Notes: generated by a model not told the origin, from the letters alone. A stretch of DNA of 64,000 nucleotides from an uncultured Luteimonas sp. (GCA_934541015.1 CAKTDC010000001.1:1-64000); one strand, 5' to 3'; positions 48,310 through 57,640 are shown, numbered from the stretch's first letter. Numbers and translations are program-made.

Positions 48310-49962
48310 TCAGCGACCCGCCGCGCGCCTGGCCGGAGGGTCCGGCTCGGGCAGGATCCGGCGCTTCGGCGCCGCCTCCGCCGGCGGGAACCTGCGCCGC
48401 CACGCGAAGAAGGCGAACAGGCAGGCGCCGATCGCCAGCACGATCCACAGCCAGGCCGAGCGCAGCAGCCCCGGCAGGCCGCCGCTGTCCGGCGGATCCA
48501 GGTGGCTCTTCGCGGCGGCCAGCACCTCGTTCTGCATCGCCAGCAGCTGGCGCTGTTCCTCGTAGTTGCGCTCCAGTTCGGCGACCTTGCGCTGCAGGTG
48601 CTCGATCTCCTGCTCGCGCGCGGCCAGCAGTTCCTCCTGCAGCGCCGGGCTGGCGGGCAGCTGCGATGCGCTGGCGGGGTCGGAGGCGTCCGCGGCGGCG
48701 ACCGGTACGATCTTCATATGGGCCGGCGCGACCGCCGGCTGCGAGCGCGCCGGCGGCGAGGCCTGCGCCGCCAGATCGGCCTGCAGCTGTGCCAGCGCCT
48801 CGGCCACCGCCTGGCGGCTGGCCTCGTCGCCCCCGCTGCGCCAGGCGCGGTCCTGGAGCACCACCAGCGCCCGCGCGCGCTCGGGATCGAGCGCCGCCAG
48901 CGCCTCGGACGACGGCATGCGCAGTTCCGCTCCCAGCTTCAGCCGGTTGACGTCGCCACCCACGATCGCATGCGGGTTCTCCAGCATGAGCGCGACCAGC
49001 ATGCTTTCCAGCGCCACGCCCTCCGGTGCGGCGTCGCGCGCGAGGCCGCGCAGGTTGTCGCCGGAGCGGACCACGATGGTCCCTGCGGCAGGCGCGGGCA
49101 GTGCGGCGGGTGCGGCGGCTGCCGGCGGTGAGCGGGCAGCCGACGTGGCGATGGCCGGGGCAGGGGGTGGCGCGGCGGCGCGCACCGGCGCCGGGGCGCT
49201 GCCGCGCGGCACCACCGCGATCGCCGGCGCTTCCTCCGCGGCTGGCGGCGGCCGCCGGGCGCTGGCGACAACCGGGATCGGGGGCGGCGCGACGGCGGCA
49301 GGTGCATCCTCGGTCGCATCGGCTGCGTCCTCCGTTGCCGCGGTCGATGCCGGAGCCGCATCTGCGGGCGGATCGACGCGGGCGGGGTCGACCGGCTGTT
49401 GCGTCGCTCCCGCAGTGGCGTTCGCACTCGCGGCATCGACCGTCGCCGCCGCTGCGGCCGCAACCGCCGCATCGTTCGATATGGCCGCAGGCACCGTCGG
49501 GGTGCCGTCGGTCAGGGCCACGGAGAACTCGCGCACCAGGCTGGTTCCGTCCGCATCCACCTGCACCAGGAAGGTCAGGAAATCCTCGCTGACCGGCTGC
49601 GGGCTGGTGACCCGCAGCAGCGCGCCGCGCGCGTCGCGGCGAACGTCGAAGCGCAGCTGGGCGACGGTGCCGGCCGGGCGCGGCAATCCGATGCGCGCGA
49701 ACACCACCGGATCGGGGAGGCGCGCGGAGATCGCGCCGGAATCGGCCGGCAGGTCGCGCAGGCGGATCTCGGCCAGGAACGGCTCGCCCAGGCGCGAGCG
49801 CACCACGATGGGTTCGAGCTCCACGGCCGCAGCGGGGAGCGGCGGCGCCAGCGCCGCCAGCAGCACCAGCACGGCGGCCAGCCGCCAGCACAGGGACGCC
49901 GGCACGCCTGGCCACGGGCGCCGGGATGACGGCATCTCGACGATTGTCCTTGCGTGCGGCAT
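48310..49962 (-). CDS. Short FimV-like protein with LysM-like motif
   Basis: 550 residues. Signal peptide (~25-46, ending PAAA), a FimV N-terminal domain ([27 protein letters not shown] ... [25 protein letters not shown], ~47-152), a long Ala/Pro-rich linker (~155-295), a LysM-like motif ([17 protein letters not shown], ~297-345), a coiled coil (~445-490) and a C-terminal transmembrane helix (~503-522) with a basic cytoplasmic tail. The long FimV TPR C terminus is absent. It starts 4 bp after the virD4 stop, so it belongs to the T4SS transcript. Confidence 0.85.
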   Translation of the reverse strand: MPHARTIVEMPSSRRPWPGVPASLCWRLAAVLVLLAALAPPLPAAAVELEPIVVRSRLGEPFLAEIRLRDLPADSGAISARLPDPVVFARIGLPRPAGTVAQLRFDVRRDARGALLRVTSPQPVSEDFLTFLVQVDADGTSLVREFSVALTDGTPTVPAAISNDAAVAAAAAATVDAASANATAGATQQPVDPARVDPPADAAPASTAATEDAADATEDAPAAVAPPPIPVVASARRPPPAAEEAPAIAVVPRGSAPAPVRAAAPPPAPAIATSAARSPPAAAAPAALPAPAAGTIVVRSGDNLRGLARDAAPEGVALESMLVALMLENPHAIVGGDVNRLKLGAELRMPSSEALAALDPERARALVVLQDRAWRSGGDEASRQAVAEALAQLQADLAAQASPPARSQPAVAPAHMKIVPVAAADASDPASASQLPASPALQEELLAAREQEIEHLQRKVAELERNYEEQRQLLAMQNEVLAAAKSHLDPPDSGGLPGLLRSAWLWIVLAIGACLFAFFAWRRRFPPAEAAPKRRILPEPDPPARRAAGR

Positions 49963-49966
49963 GACG

Positions 49967-51733
49967 CTACTGCCGCACCGCGCCGAACGTGCCCGCGCCC
50001 GCCGCCGCGGTGACGCCGCCAGCGGCCGGGGCCGGGCTGCTGCCCAGCTGCAGCGGCGTGACCTCGACCTTGTCCAGCAGCCGCCTGGTGAAGTAGCCGT
50101 CCTTGTAGTACCGGATCTTCCTGCACAGCACCGGGTAGGCCAGGCCCTCGTAGATGATGATCTGCTTCTCCGGGCCCATCGCCTTGAGCTCCTGCGGCAG
50201 CATCAGCGCGCGCTTCTCCAGCACCTCGTTGTCGGAGACATTGCTCATGCCGCCGTGCGAGCGCGTGCGCGAACGGCGCTTGATCGTGCGGTAGCCGAGC
50301 ATCTCGGAGTAGTCGTTGGCGTCCTGCTGCTCGCGCGGGGCATAGATGATCTGCAGCGCGTGGTTGGTGATGATGGTGCGCGAAAGCTCCTTGCCGTAGA
50401 CCGCGTCGAGCTGCGCCATCGACTGGATGATCGGCAGCAGGCGCAGGTTGTAGCCGGCCATGTAGGCCACCGCCTTGGAGATGATGTCGACCTTGCCGAT
50501 CGCGGTGAACTCGTCCATCAGCAGCAGGCACTGGTGCTTGAGCGACTTGTCGTTCTGCGGCAGCACCTTGGTGTTGACGTTGATCAGCTGGCTGAAGAAC
50601 AGGTTCACGATCAGGCGGCTTTCGGCCAGCTTGTTGGGCTGGATGCCGACGTAGATGGTCATGCGCTTGCGGCGCACGTCGTCGAGGTTGAAATCGTCGG
50701 CGCTGGTGGCCGCGTCCAGCACCGGATTGAGCCAGGGGTTGAGCGGCTCGCGGAACGAGCCGATGATCGAGGCGAAGGTCACGTCCGCCTGCGACAGCAG
50801 CCCGGAGAACGCGGTGCGGGCGTAATCGCTCAGGTGCGGCTGCGCGACCAGCTTCTGCAGGTACGGCTTGAGCTCGCTGCCGTCGCCGGACGATACCCGC
50901 AGCACGGCGCCGAGCGTGGGCCGCTGCAGCGTCTCCGGCGGCGTGCCCTGGCGCAGCTGGTCGTCATGGGTCTCGAACAGGTACAGCGCGAACGCCAGGA
51001 AGGCATTGCGCGCCTGGCTGATCCAGAACTTGTCCTTGTCGTCGCCGTCGGGATAGAGCATCGCGGCGATCGCCTGCAGGTCCGAGATCCGGAACGCGGG
51101 ATCGGTGGACACGTAGGTGAGCGGATTCCAGCGATGGGTGCGGCGGTCCTCGGCGAAGGGATTGAACAGGTAGATCTCGTGCCCGATCGAGCTGCGCCAG
51201 CCCGAGGTCAGGTCGAAGTTCTCCTGCTTGATGTCCAGCACCACCGCCGACTCGCGGTAGTCGAGCAGGTTCGGGATGACCACGCCCACGCCCTTGCCCG
51301 AGCGCGTGGGCGCGGCCAGGATCACGAACTGCTGGCCGGACAGCCGCAGCAGCTTGCCGTTCATCTGCCCGACGACGATGCCGTTGTCCTTGTTCTGCAG
51401 GAAGCCCTTGTTGGCCAGGTCGACCAGCCCGGCGAAGCGCGCGCGGCCGTGGATGTCGCGATGGCTGCGCAGCTTGAACAGCGCCACCAGGCACGACAGC
51501 CAGACCAGCAGCATCAGCACGCCGGCGATGGTGCCGGCGGCGATCAGCCGCCCCGAGTACTGCGCGACCTGGGGGTGGTCAAGGTGCTTGATGTAGCTGT
51601 AATAGGTGGTGAAGCCGACCTGGCCACCATCGAGCCCGAGCAGGACCAGCGCCAGATAGCCCGCGAGGTAGATCGCGGCCAGCAGCAGCAGTACGGACAG
51701 GACGATCGCGGTGATTGCGCGGTAGTTGGTCAC
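49967..51733 (-). CDS. virD4: T4SS coupling protein VirD4
   Basis: 588 residues. Two N-terminal membrane helices (~8-32 and ~63-85), Walker A APTRSGKG at 141-148, Walker B LLLMDEFTAIGK (~412), and the TraG/VirD4 signatures NPFAEDRRTHRWNPL and RLLPIIQSMAQLDAVYGKE. It receives substrates, in X-T4SS those with an XVIPCD signal, and hands them to the VirB channel. The start is GTG at 51733. A Pro/Ala/Gly tail ends the chain. Confidence 0.95.
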   Translation of the reverse strand: MTNYRAITAIVLSVLLLLAAIYLAGYLALVLLGLDGGQVGFTTYYSYIKHLDHPQVAQYSGRLIAAGTIAGVLMLLVWLSCLVALFKLRSHRDIHGRARFAGLVDLANKGFLQNKDNGIVVGQMNGKLLRLSGQQFVILAAPTRSGKGVGVVIPNLLDYRESAVVLDIKQENFDLTSGWRSSIGHEIYLFNPFAEDRRTHRWNPLTYVSTDPAFRISDLQAIAAMLYPDGDDKDKFWISQARNAFLAFALYLFETHDDQLRQGTPPETLQRPTLGAVLRVSSGDGSELKPYLQKLVAQPHLSDYARTAFSGLLSQADVTFASIIGSFREPLNPWLNPVLDAATSADDFNLDDVRRKRMTIYVGIQPNKLAESRLIVNLFFSQLINVNTKVLPQNDKSLKHQCLLLMDEFTAIGKVDIISKAVAYMAGYNLRLLPIIQSMAQLDAVYGKELSRTIITNHALQIIYAPREQQDANDYSEMLGYRTIKRRSRTRSHGGMSNVSDNEVLEKRALMLPQELKAMGPEKQIIIYEGLAYPVLCRKIRYYKDGYFTRRLLDKVEVTPLQLGSSPAPAAGGVTAAAGAGTFGAVRQ

Positions 51734-51820
51734 GGTCTTTCCCGGTCGGAATGTGTTCCTGGTGGACGCGATCCCCGAAGCCCTGCGGCCGGGTGCGGTG
51801 GCCCCGGTGGACGGGGACGG

Positions 51821-52408
51821 CTACTGCCCGGCGGCGTCGCCGGTGCCCGATGGCCCGGTGTCCACGAAGATGTAGTCGTCGTTCCTCGACCACCGCGGCT
51901 GGCCAGCCTCGAGCTTCACGCAGGGCCGGCCGTCGCAGGAGGTCAGGTTGACGTGCTGCAGCGCCTCCATCACTTCGGCCTCCAGACTCGCGCGTTCGGC
52001 GCGCTGGAGGTTGTGCCGGGCCATGTATGCGGTGCCGCCGACGATCGCCACTGCCGCCAGCGCGAACGCGATGATCGACTGCCAGCCGAGCATGCGCATG
52101 CGCAGCCCGGCCGACGACTGCTCGGCCAGGAGCTGCTGCGCCATGGACTTGAGCCGTTCGCTGGCGTCCTGCAGCGACTGCGTGGCCGGAGGCAACTCCT
52201 GCGCGAGCGCGTCGCGCACCGCGCCACGTGCGCTCTGTGAAAGCTCGGTCTGTCCCGCGGCGACCACCTGCTTCACCGCATCGGCCGACTGGCGCAGTTC
52301 GCGCGAGGTGGCCTGCTGGTCGGCGATGGATTTTTCGCACTGCTGCGACAGATGCGCCGCAAGCAGCGCGGCGTTGGCGACGAAATCCTCGATCTCTGAT
52401 CGATTCAT
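51821..52408 (-). CDS. VirD4-linked coiled-coil membrane protein
   Basis: 195 residues, family not recognised. The N-terminal ~105 residues are helical and Gln/Ala/Ser-rich with heptad character, followed by one transmembrane helix (~109-129), and a ~60-residue C-terminal segment with Cys158 and Cys163 (SCDGRPC) that would be periplasmic if the N terminus is cytoplasmic. It precedes virD4 by 87 bp on the same strand and faces the virB operon. By position it is a likely X-T4SS accessory or coupling-protein partner. Confidence 0.78.
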   Translation of the reverse strand: MNRSEIEDFVANAALLAAHLSQQCEKSIADQQATSRELRQSADAVKQVVAAGQTELSQSARGAVRDALAQELPPATQSLQDASERLKSMAQQLLAEQSSAGLRMRMLGWQSIIAFALAAVAIVGGTAYMARHNLQRAERASLEAEVMEALQHVNLTSCDGRPCVKLEAGQPRWSRNDDYIFVDTGPSGTGDAAGQ

Positions 52409-53099
52409 GGCGTACCTTCGTCCGGGGCCCCCTTCGGCCGTCGATCATCTTGCCAGAGCAGGCGGCGCTCGTGGGGATGCGCACCTGCATGCGTTCCACG
52501 GCGGAGTCCTGCGCATGCACGACCGCTCGCCGACGGCGGGGCGGCCCGGCCATCATCACGCGATTGGATATTTCATGCCGCATTGCGACCCGTGCGGCCC
52601 ATGGATCGCCGATGTCCCCGGCATGTTGCAGGCCACCCGGCCCGGGCGCAGCCTGCCACATTGTGTGACAAAAATCACATTTTTCCGGCCATGCAGGGGG
52701 CCAAAACCGGTCGTGAGCCTTTTCAGCGCCCTTCCACGCCTGAAGAAGGGTCCGGGTGGCCGTGCCGGCTGGTCCGAAACAGGGGGGGATTGCATGCGTA
52801 CCATCATCGGGAGCCGCTCGAGGCCCGGGCTGGCCGCGCTGTTCTCCGCGGGAGAAACGCGGACGCTCGAGTCAATTGCGCACAGCGGGATGAACGTCGC
52901 GGCGCAGCCGGGCACGGGCAGTTCCACGCCGGGTGACCGGGGTGAATACCGAAGGGGCTATTGCTCCCGATGGCATCTGCCGCCAATATTGGGCCGTCGC
53001 GGGGAGTGCGACAGATCCTGCAGTGCAGATTCCACGCTGTCTCCTTCGCGGAGCGCGCGCGCGGCCGCGTCCTCATCAGCAACCTGTGATGGTGGATTC
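52409..53099. other. Divergent T4SS regulatory region (691 bp)
   Basis: This gap separates the virD4 arm from virB7. It holds a perfect CRP/Clp palindrome at 52664-52679 and a long leader of about 400 bp before virB7. The leader contains several GGA motifs, including GGTGGA just before the virB7 ATG. The frame of virB7 stays open across much of the region, and an AGGGGGGATTGCATG at ~52780-52796 looks like an initiation site, but the translation resembles no protein. I see no repeat or tRNA. Confidence 0.7.
52664..52679 (+). promoter_or_regulatory. Predicted CRP/Clp binding site in the T4SS control region
   Basis: TGTGA-CAAAAA-TCACA, a perfect CRP-type palindrome, with extra A/T on both sides. 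It lies 256 bp upstream of the coiled-coil gene and ~420 bp upstream of virB7, so it could serve either promoter. No convincing -10/-35 pair is visible beside it. Confidence 0.75.
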
Positions 53100-53552
53100 A
53101 TGACAAGCAAGTCGATGGGCAAGAAGGCTCTCCTGGTTTCGCTGCCGCTGGCGCTGGCGCTGTCCGCATGCGCCACGCCCGAAGCCGCCGATCTGCGCGG
53201 CAAGTGGCGGCCGGTCAGCCAGTTCGCGGAAGCGCCGCAGGCCATTCCGCTGCACCAGTCCTACCTGTACCAGGCCTCGCCGGTGGACAACACCCTCAAG
53301 GCGCTGCTCAGCCGCTGGGCGCGGGATTCCAAGGTGGGCCTGTCCTATCTGCATCCCAACGACTACACCCTGCACGCGCCGGTGGCGCAGATCCGCACCT
53401 ACAGCCTGAAGCAGGCGGTCGATGCGCTGTCCGCGGCGTACGCCTCGCAGGGTGTGAGCGTGACCCTGGACGGCTCGCAGATCGTCGTGCGCCGGGCAGG
53501 CGGCTCGACCGCAATGGCAACCGGCGCCGAAGGCTCCGGGGGCCGCGAATAA
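53100..53552 (+). CDS. virB7: X-T4SS lipoprotein VirB7 with N0-like domain
   Basis: 150 residues. Lipoprotein signal with lipobox LSAC (Cys ~21), a VirB9-binding stretch with WRPVSQF, and a C-terminal domain (~55-137, SPVDNTLKALLSRWARDSKVGLSYLHPNDYTLHAPVAQIRTYSLKQAVDALSAAYASQGVSVTL) resembling secretin N0/STN domains. Classic VirB7 is ~50 residues; this enlarged form marks the Xanthomonadales antibacterial system and forms an outer ring on the core complex. ATG at 53100 with GGTGGA upstream. Confidence 0.93.
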   Translation: MTSKSMGKKALLVSLPLALALSACATPEAADLRGKWRPVSQFAEAPQAIPLHQSYLYQASPVDNTLKALLSRWARDSKVGLSYLHPNDYTLHAPVAQIRTYSLKQAVDALSAAYASQGVSVTLDGSQIVVRRAGGSTAMATGAEGSGGRE

Positions 53553-53582
53553 CCACCAGACAGTCTGGAGCAGGTAGACAGG

Positions 53583-54491
53583 ATGTTAGGGAAACGCAGG
53601 ACATCCTCGCCGGAGATCGACAGGGCGGTCGCGCAAGGCGTCAGCTTCGAGCTGACCCTGGCCGAACGCGCACGCCGCAGCGAGAAGCGGGCCTGGCTGG
53701 TCGCCTGGTGCGCGGTGGTGATGTCGCTCATCCTGGCCGCCGGCTACTTCCTGTTCCTTCCGCTCAAGGAACGCGTTCCCTATCTGGTGATGGCCGATCC
53801 GTACACCGGAACGGCGACCGTGGCCAGGCTGGTCGGCAACTTCAACGAGCGCGACGTCACCACCGAGGAAGCGATCAACAAGAGCAACGTCGCCCAGTTC
53901 ATCCTCGCGCGCGAGTCCTACGATTCCGGGCTGGTCGGCCAGCGCAACTGGCAGACCACGCTGTCGATGGCCGGCCCCGCGGTCGCGCCCGCCTACCAGG
54001 CGCTGCACGCGCCGAGCAATCCCGAGCGTCCGTTCAAGATCTACGGCCCCACGCGCGCGATCCACGTGCGGATCAACAGCATCGTGCTGACCAATCCGGG
54101 GCAGGGCATCCGGCCGACGGTGGCCACGGTCAGGTTCCAGCGCAGCCTCTACGACAAGGCGCGCGGTCGCTCCGATCCGCTCGACGCCAAGATCGCCACG
54201 CTCGAATTCACCTACAACCCCGACCTGAAGCTCAACGACGAGGCGCGCATGCTCAACCCGCTCGGGTTCCGCGTGACCAACTACCGGGTCGACAACGATT
54301 TCGCATCGCCGGCGGCGCCGGTTCCCGAGTTCCCTCTGCCGCAGGCGCCGCAGCCGGCACCGGTGCCCGGGCAGCCTCCGGGTGCCGATGGCTTCCCGCC
54401 TGGTGCCGGGCAGGGAGGCCCGGGCGATCCGAACGCCGCCGATTTTGCGCCTGATGTGGCGCAGCCTGCGGAACAGGCGAATCCCGATTGA
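53583..54491 (+). CDS. virB8: T4SS inner-membrane protein VirB8
   Basis: 302 residues. Cytoplasmic N terminus (~1-36), one transmembrane helix (~37-60) and a periplasmic NTF2-like VirB8 domain (~70-235) with VPYLVMADPYTGTATVARL and RFQRSLYDKARG. The last ~65 residues are a Pro/Gly/Gln-rich tail that E. coli-type VirB8 lacks. 30 bp after virB7. Confidence 0.93.
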   Translation: MLGKRRTSSPEIDRAVAQGVSFELTLAERARRSEKRAWLVAWCAVVMSLILAAGYFLFLPLKERVPYLVMADPYTGTATVARLVGNFNERDVTTEEAINKSNVAQFILARESYDSGLVGQRNWQTTLSMAGPAVAPAYQALHAPSNPERPFKIYGPTRAIHVRINSIVLTNPGQGIRPTVATVRFQRSLYDKARGRSDPLDAKIATLEFTYNPDLKLNDEARMLNPLGFRVTNYRVDNDFASPAAPVPEFPLPQAPQPAPVPGQPPGADGFPPGAGQGGPGDPNAADFAPDVAQPAEQANPD

Positions 54492-54507
54492 CGGAGTAGA
54501 CCCCAAG

Positions 54508-55284
54508 ATGAGTCGCCACAAGACAACGATGCTGCGTATCGGCCTGGCCTGCATGCTGGTGGCCTTCCTGTTCCCGGCCACCGCGCGCGTGATCGAGGAA
54601 TACGAATACCGCCCGGACCAGATCTACCAGGTCCGTACCGGTCTGGGGATCACCACCCAGATCGAGCTGAGTCCGCATGAGGAGATCCTCGACTACAGCA
54701 CCGGCTTCAGCGGCGGCTGGGATCTGAGCCGCAGGGAGAACGTGTTCTACCTGCGGCCCAAGAACGTCGACGTGGACACCAACCTGATGATCCGCACCGC
54801 CACCAACTCCTACATCTTCGAGCTGAAGGTGGTTGCGACCGACTGGCGCGCGCTGGAGCAGGCCAGGGCCGCGGGCGTCCAGTACAAGATCAGGTTCGTC
54901 TATCCCGGCGACACCACCTTCTCCGCCGCTGGCCGCGGCAATGCGCCGGTGGAGCCGGTGCCGGAGCTGAGCACGGCGGTGCTGGCCGGCCGCGACTACT
55001 ACTACAACTACGAGTACACCCATCACAAGCGCCATCCCACCTGGCTGGTGCCGGCCACCGTGTACGACGATCGCCAGTTCACCTACATCAAGCTCGGCGA
55101 CCGCAAGCGGTTCCCCAGCGGCAACTTCCCCGCCGTGTTCGCGCGGCACAGCGAGGATGGCGAGGAGTTCGTTGTCAACTCCACAGTGGAAGACGACACG
55201 ATCGTCGTCCACGGCACTTACCCGTACCTGGTCGTTCGCCACGGAAACAACGTGATCGGCCTGCGCAGGAGCCCGGAACCGTGA
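54508..55284 (+). CDS. virB9: T4SS outer-membrane core protein VirB9
   Basis: 258 residues. Signal peptide (~1-25, ending ATA), N-terminal domain with YEYRPDQIYQVRTGLGITTQIELSPHEEI and NLMIRTATNSYIFELKV, and a C-terminal beta domain that pairs with VirB7 (YTHHKRHPTWLVPATVYDDRQFTYIKL). ATG at 54508; the upstream extension of the frame overlaps virB8 and is not coding. Confidence 0.95.
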   Translation: MSRHKTTMLRIGLACMLVAFLFPATARVIEEYEYRPDQIYQVRTGLGITTQIELSPHEEILDYSTGFSGGWDLSRRENVFYLRPKNVDVDTNLMIRTATNSYIFELKVVATDWRALEQARAAGVQYKIRFVYPGDTTFSAAGRGNAPVEPVPELSTAVLAGRDYYYNYEYTHHKRHPTWLVPATVYDDRQFTYIKLGDRKRFPSGNFPAVFARHSEDGEEFVVNSTVEDDTIVVHGTYPYLVVRHGNNVIGLRRSPEP

Positions 55285-56444
55285 ACCAGACGCCGACCAA
55301 CGACGATCGCGAGGAGCCCGGCTTCGCCCGCGCTTCGCAGCCCAATCCCTACGAGGCCAGGCGTCCTTCCGACGGCGATCCGGACCTCGACCGCGACGCG
55401 CCGTTCCTGAAGTCGGAGGATGTCCAGCGCCTGAACCGCAAGGCCCTGGTGTTCCTCGGCGGCATCGTCCTGCTGCTGCTGCTGATCGCGCTGTGGATCT
55501 TCAGCGGCGGACTGTCGCGCAACGAGGAACGGGTCGTGAGGCCCGAGCGCGCAGAACAGGTGATCATCCCTGCAGCACCGAGGGACATCCCGGAACTTCC
55601 GCCGGAGCCGGTGGTGATGGAGCCGGCACTGCCGCCGCTGCCGGTCGTGCCGGAAGATTCCGTCGCCGGTGGGCCGGGCGTGGCCGGTGTCCCACGCGGT
55701 CGTGGCGAGATGTCGCTGCTGGAGCGCCGCATGCAGGACGCTGCGGGCGGCGGTGGAAGCCAGGCTGGCCCGGGCGCGGACCAGTTTTCGCAGCAGATGC
55801 CTCCAGGCACCGGCCCGCAGGCGCCGCCCGACGGCATGACCAGCGTCCGCCCGCTGTACAACCCCGACACCCTGCTGCTGCGCGGGACCTACATCCGCTG
55901 CGTGCTCGAATCGCGGGTGATCACCGACGTGCCCGGCTACACCTCGTGCATCGTCACCGAGCCGGTGTACTCGGTGAACGGCAAGCGGCTGCTGCTGCCG
56001 CGTGGCTCGAAGGTCTTCGGGGCGTACGCCTCCGACGCCATCATCGGGCAGCGCGCCGCGATCGTCTGGGACCGCATCACCACGCCGGGCGGACTGGACG
56101 TGAACATGCGCAGCCCCGGCACCGACATGCTCGGCTCGGCCGGCAATCCCGGGCACTACACCGCGCACTGGGGCCAGCGGATCAGTTCGGCGCTGCTGAT
56201 CAGCATGCTCAGCGACGCCTTCAAGTACGCCGGCGCCAAGCACGGGCCGCAGGAGACGTCGATCGCCAACGGCGTGGTGGTGCAGAGCCCGTACGAGAGC
56301 AACACCGCCAGGACCATGGAGCGGCTCGCCAACATGGCCGTCGAGCGCAACATGAGCCGGCCGCCGACGGTGACGATCAACCAGGGCACCCTGATGAACG
56401 TTTACGTGGCCCGCGATGTGGATTTCTCGGCGGTGATGCGCTGA
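55281..56444 (+). CDS. virB10: T4SS core channel protein VirB10
   Basis: 387 residues. Cytoplasmic N terminus, transmembrane helix (~55-72), a Pro-rich periplasmic linker (~85-160), and the C-terminal TrbI-like beta barrel starting LYNPDTLLLRGTYIRCVLESRVITDVPGYTSCIV, with the antenna helices around SSALLISMLSDAFKYA. It spans both membranes. GTG start overlapping the virB9 stop by 4 bp. Confidence 0.95.
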   Translation: MNQTPTNDDREEPGFARASQPNPYEARRPSDGDPDLDRDAPFLKSEDVQRLNRKALVFLGGIVLLLLLIALWIFSGGLSRNEERVVRPERAEQVIIPAAPRDIPELPPEPVVMEPALPPLPVVPEDSVAGGPGVAGVPRGRGEMSLLERRMQDAAGGGGSQAGPGADQFSQQMPPGTGPQAPPDGMTSVRPLYNPDTLLLRGTYIRCVLESRVITDVPGYTSCIVTEPVYSVNGKRLLLPRGSKVFGAYASDAIIGQRAAIVWDRITTPGGLDVNMRSPGTDMLGSAGNPGHYTAHWGQRISSALLISMLSDAFKYAGAKHGPQETSIANGVVVQSPYESNTARTMERLANMAVERNMSRPPTVTINQGTLMNVYVARDVDFSAVMR

Positions 56445-56457
56445 CCGGGATGCGACG

Positions 56458-57504
56458 ATGAAGATGGATGCCCAAGACGAGACACTCGCCAACGTCTCCA
56501 ACGAGTTCCTGGACTACCAGTACCAGGTGCTCGGTATCCGCGAGCATCTGGATTCGAGCGACGTGACCGAGATCTGCATCAACCGCCCCGGGGAGGTCTA
56601 CCTGGAGACGGTGTCGGAGGGCTGGAAGCGGGTCGAGGTGCCGTCGCTGACCTACGAGCGCGCCGGCCAGTTCTGCACCTCGGTCGTCAATGAAAGCAAC
56701 ACCGGGCAGCGGATCACCAACGCCGACCCGATGGTGTCGCTGACCTTCCCCACCGGCCAGCGCGCGCAGTTCGTGATTCCGCCGGCCTGCGACCCGGGCA
56801 AGGTGTCGATCACCATCCGCCTGCCGGCCAAGTTCAGCAAGTCCCTGGAGCAGTACGAGGAGGACGGCTTCTTCCAGGAGATCCTGGAGCAGAAGCAGGC
56901 GTTGAGCGACCACGACCGGGAGCTGCTGGAGCTCAAGCGCGAGCGCAACTTCGCGGAGTTCTTCCGCAAGGCCGTGCAGTACCACAAGAACATCGTGGTG
57001 TCCGGCGCCACCGGCAGCGGCAAGACCACCTTCATGAAATCGCTGGTCAACCACATCCCCGACCAGGAACGCCTGATCACCATCGAGGATGCCCGCGAGC
57101 TGTTCATCCGCCAGCCCAACGTGGTCCACCTGCTGTACTCGAAGGGAGGCCAGAGCGCGAGCAACATCACCGCCAAGAGCTGCATGGAAGCCTGCCTGCG
57201 CATGAAGCCCGACAGGATCATCCTCGCCGAGCTGCGCGGAGACGAGTCGTTCTACTTCATCCGCAACTGCGCGTCCGGGCATCCGGGCTCGATCACCAGC
57301 TGCCATTCGGGCAGCACCCGCCAGACCTGGGACCAGCTCGCGCTGATGGTGAAGGCATCCTCCGAGGGCGCCGGCCTGGAATTCGAGGTGATCAAGCGGC
57401 TGCTGAAGATGACCATCGACATCGTCGTCCACATCAAGGCCCATGCGGGCAGGCGCTACATCACCGGCATCGAGTTCGATCCGGAGCAGGCGCTGGCAGG
57501 CTGA
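56458..57504 (+). CDS. virB11: T4SS ATPase VirB11
   Basis: 348 residues, hexameric secretion ATPase. Walker A GATGSGKT at 183-190, Asp box TIEDARELF, Walker B RIILAELRGDESF and the His box CASGHPGSITSCHSGS. An N-terminal domain (~1-140) precedes the ATPase. ATG at 56458, 13 bp after virB10; a second in-frame ATG comes two codons later. Confidence 0.96.
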   Translation: MKMDAQDETLANVSNEFLDYQYQVLGIREHLDSSDVTEICINRPGEVYLETVSEGWKRVEVPSLTYERAGQFCTSVVNESNTGQRITNADPMVSLTFPTGQRAQFVIPPACDPGKVSITIRLPAKFSKSLEQYEEDGFFQEILEQKQALSDHDRELLELKRERNFAEFFRKAVQYHKNIVVSGATGSGKTTFMKSLVNHIPDQERLITIEDARELFIRQPNVVHLLYSKGGQSASNITAKSCMEACLRMKPDRIILAELRGDESFYFIRNCASGHPGSITSCHSGSTRQTWDQLALMVKASSEGAGLEFEVIKRLLKMTIDIVVHIKAHAGRRYITGIEFDPEQALAG

Positions 57505-57520
57505 GGAGGGGAGAAGGCAG

Positions 57521-57637
57521 ATGACCCTGACGCGCATCCATTCCGCGACCGCACCGTCGCCACTGGCGACGGCGACGATCCTGGCAGTTGCCCGCGGCAA
57601 CCCCGTGGCGCGGCCGTGCTCCGGGAAGGAGGGCTAG
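57521..57637 (+). CDS. Possible 38-residue ORF between virB11 and virB1
   Basis: ATG at 57521 follows GGGGAGAAGGC and opens 38 codons (MTLTRIHSATAPSPLATATI...) ending 3 bp before virB1. No recognised motif; a mild hydrophobic stretch. Good ribosome site and tight spacing suggest it may be translated to couple virB11 and virB1, but it may have no product of its own. Confidence 0.35.
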   Translation: MTLTRIHSATAPSPLATATILAVARGNPVARPCSGKEG

Positions 57638-57640
57638 GCG

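Noticed and set aside
48566..52240. 1224-codon open frame on the plus strand
   Set aside because: Antisense to the FimV-like gene and virD4; Ala/Ser/Arg-rich without motifs.
52583..52936. Plus-strand frames in the virB7 leader
   Set aside because: No family resemblance and no consistent ribosome site; the region is better explained as control region and leader.
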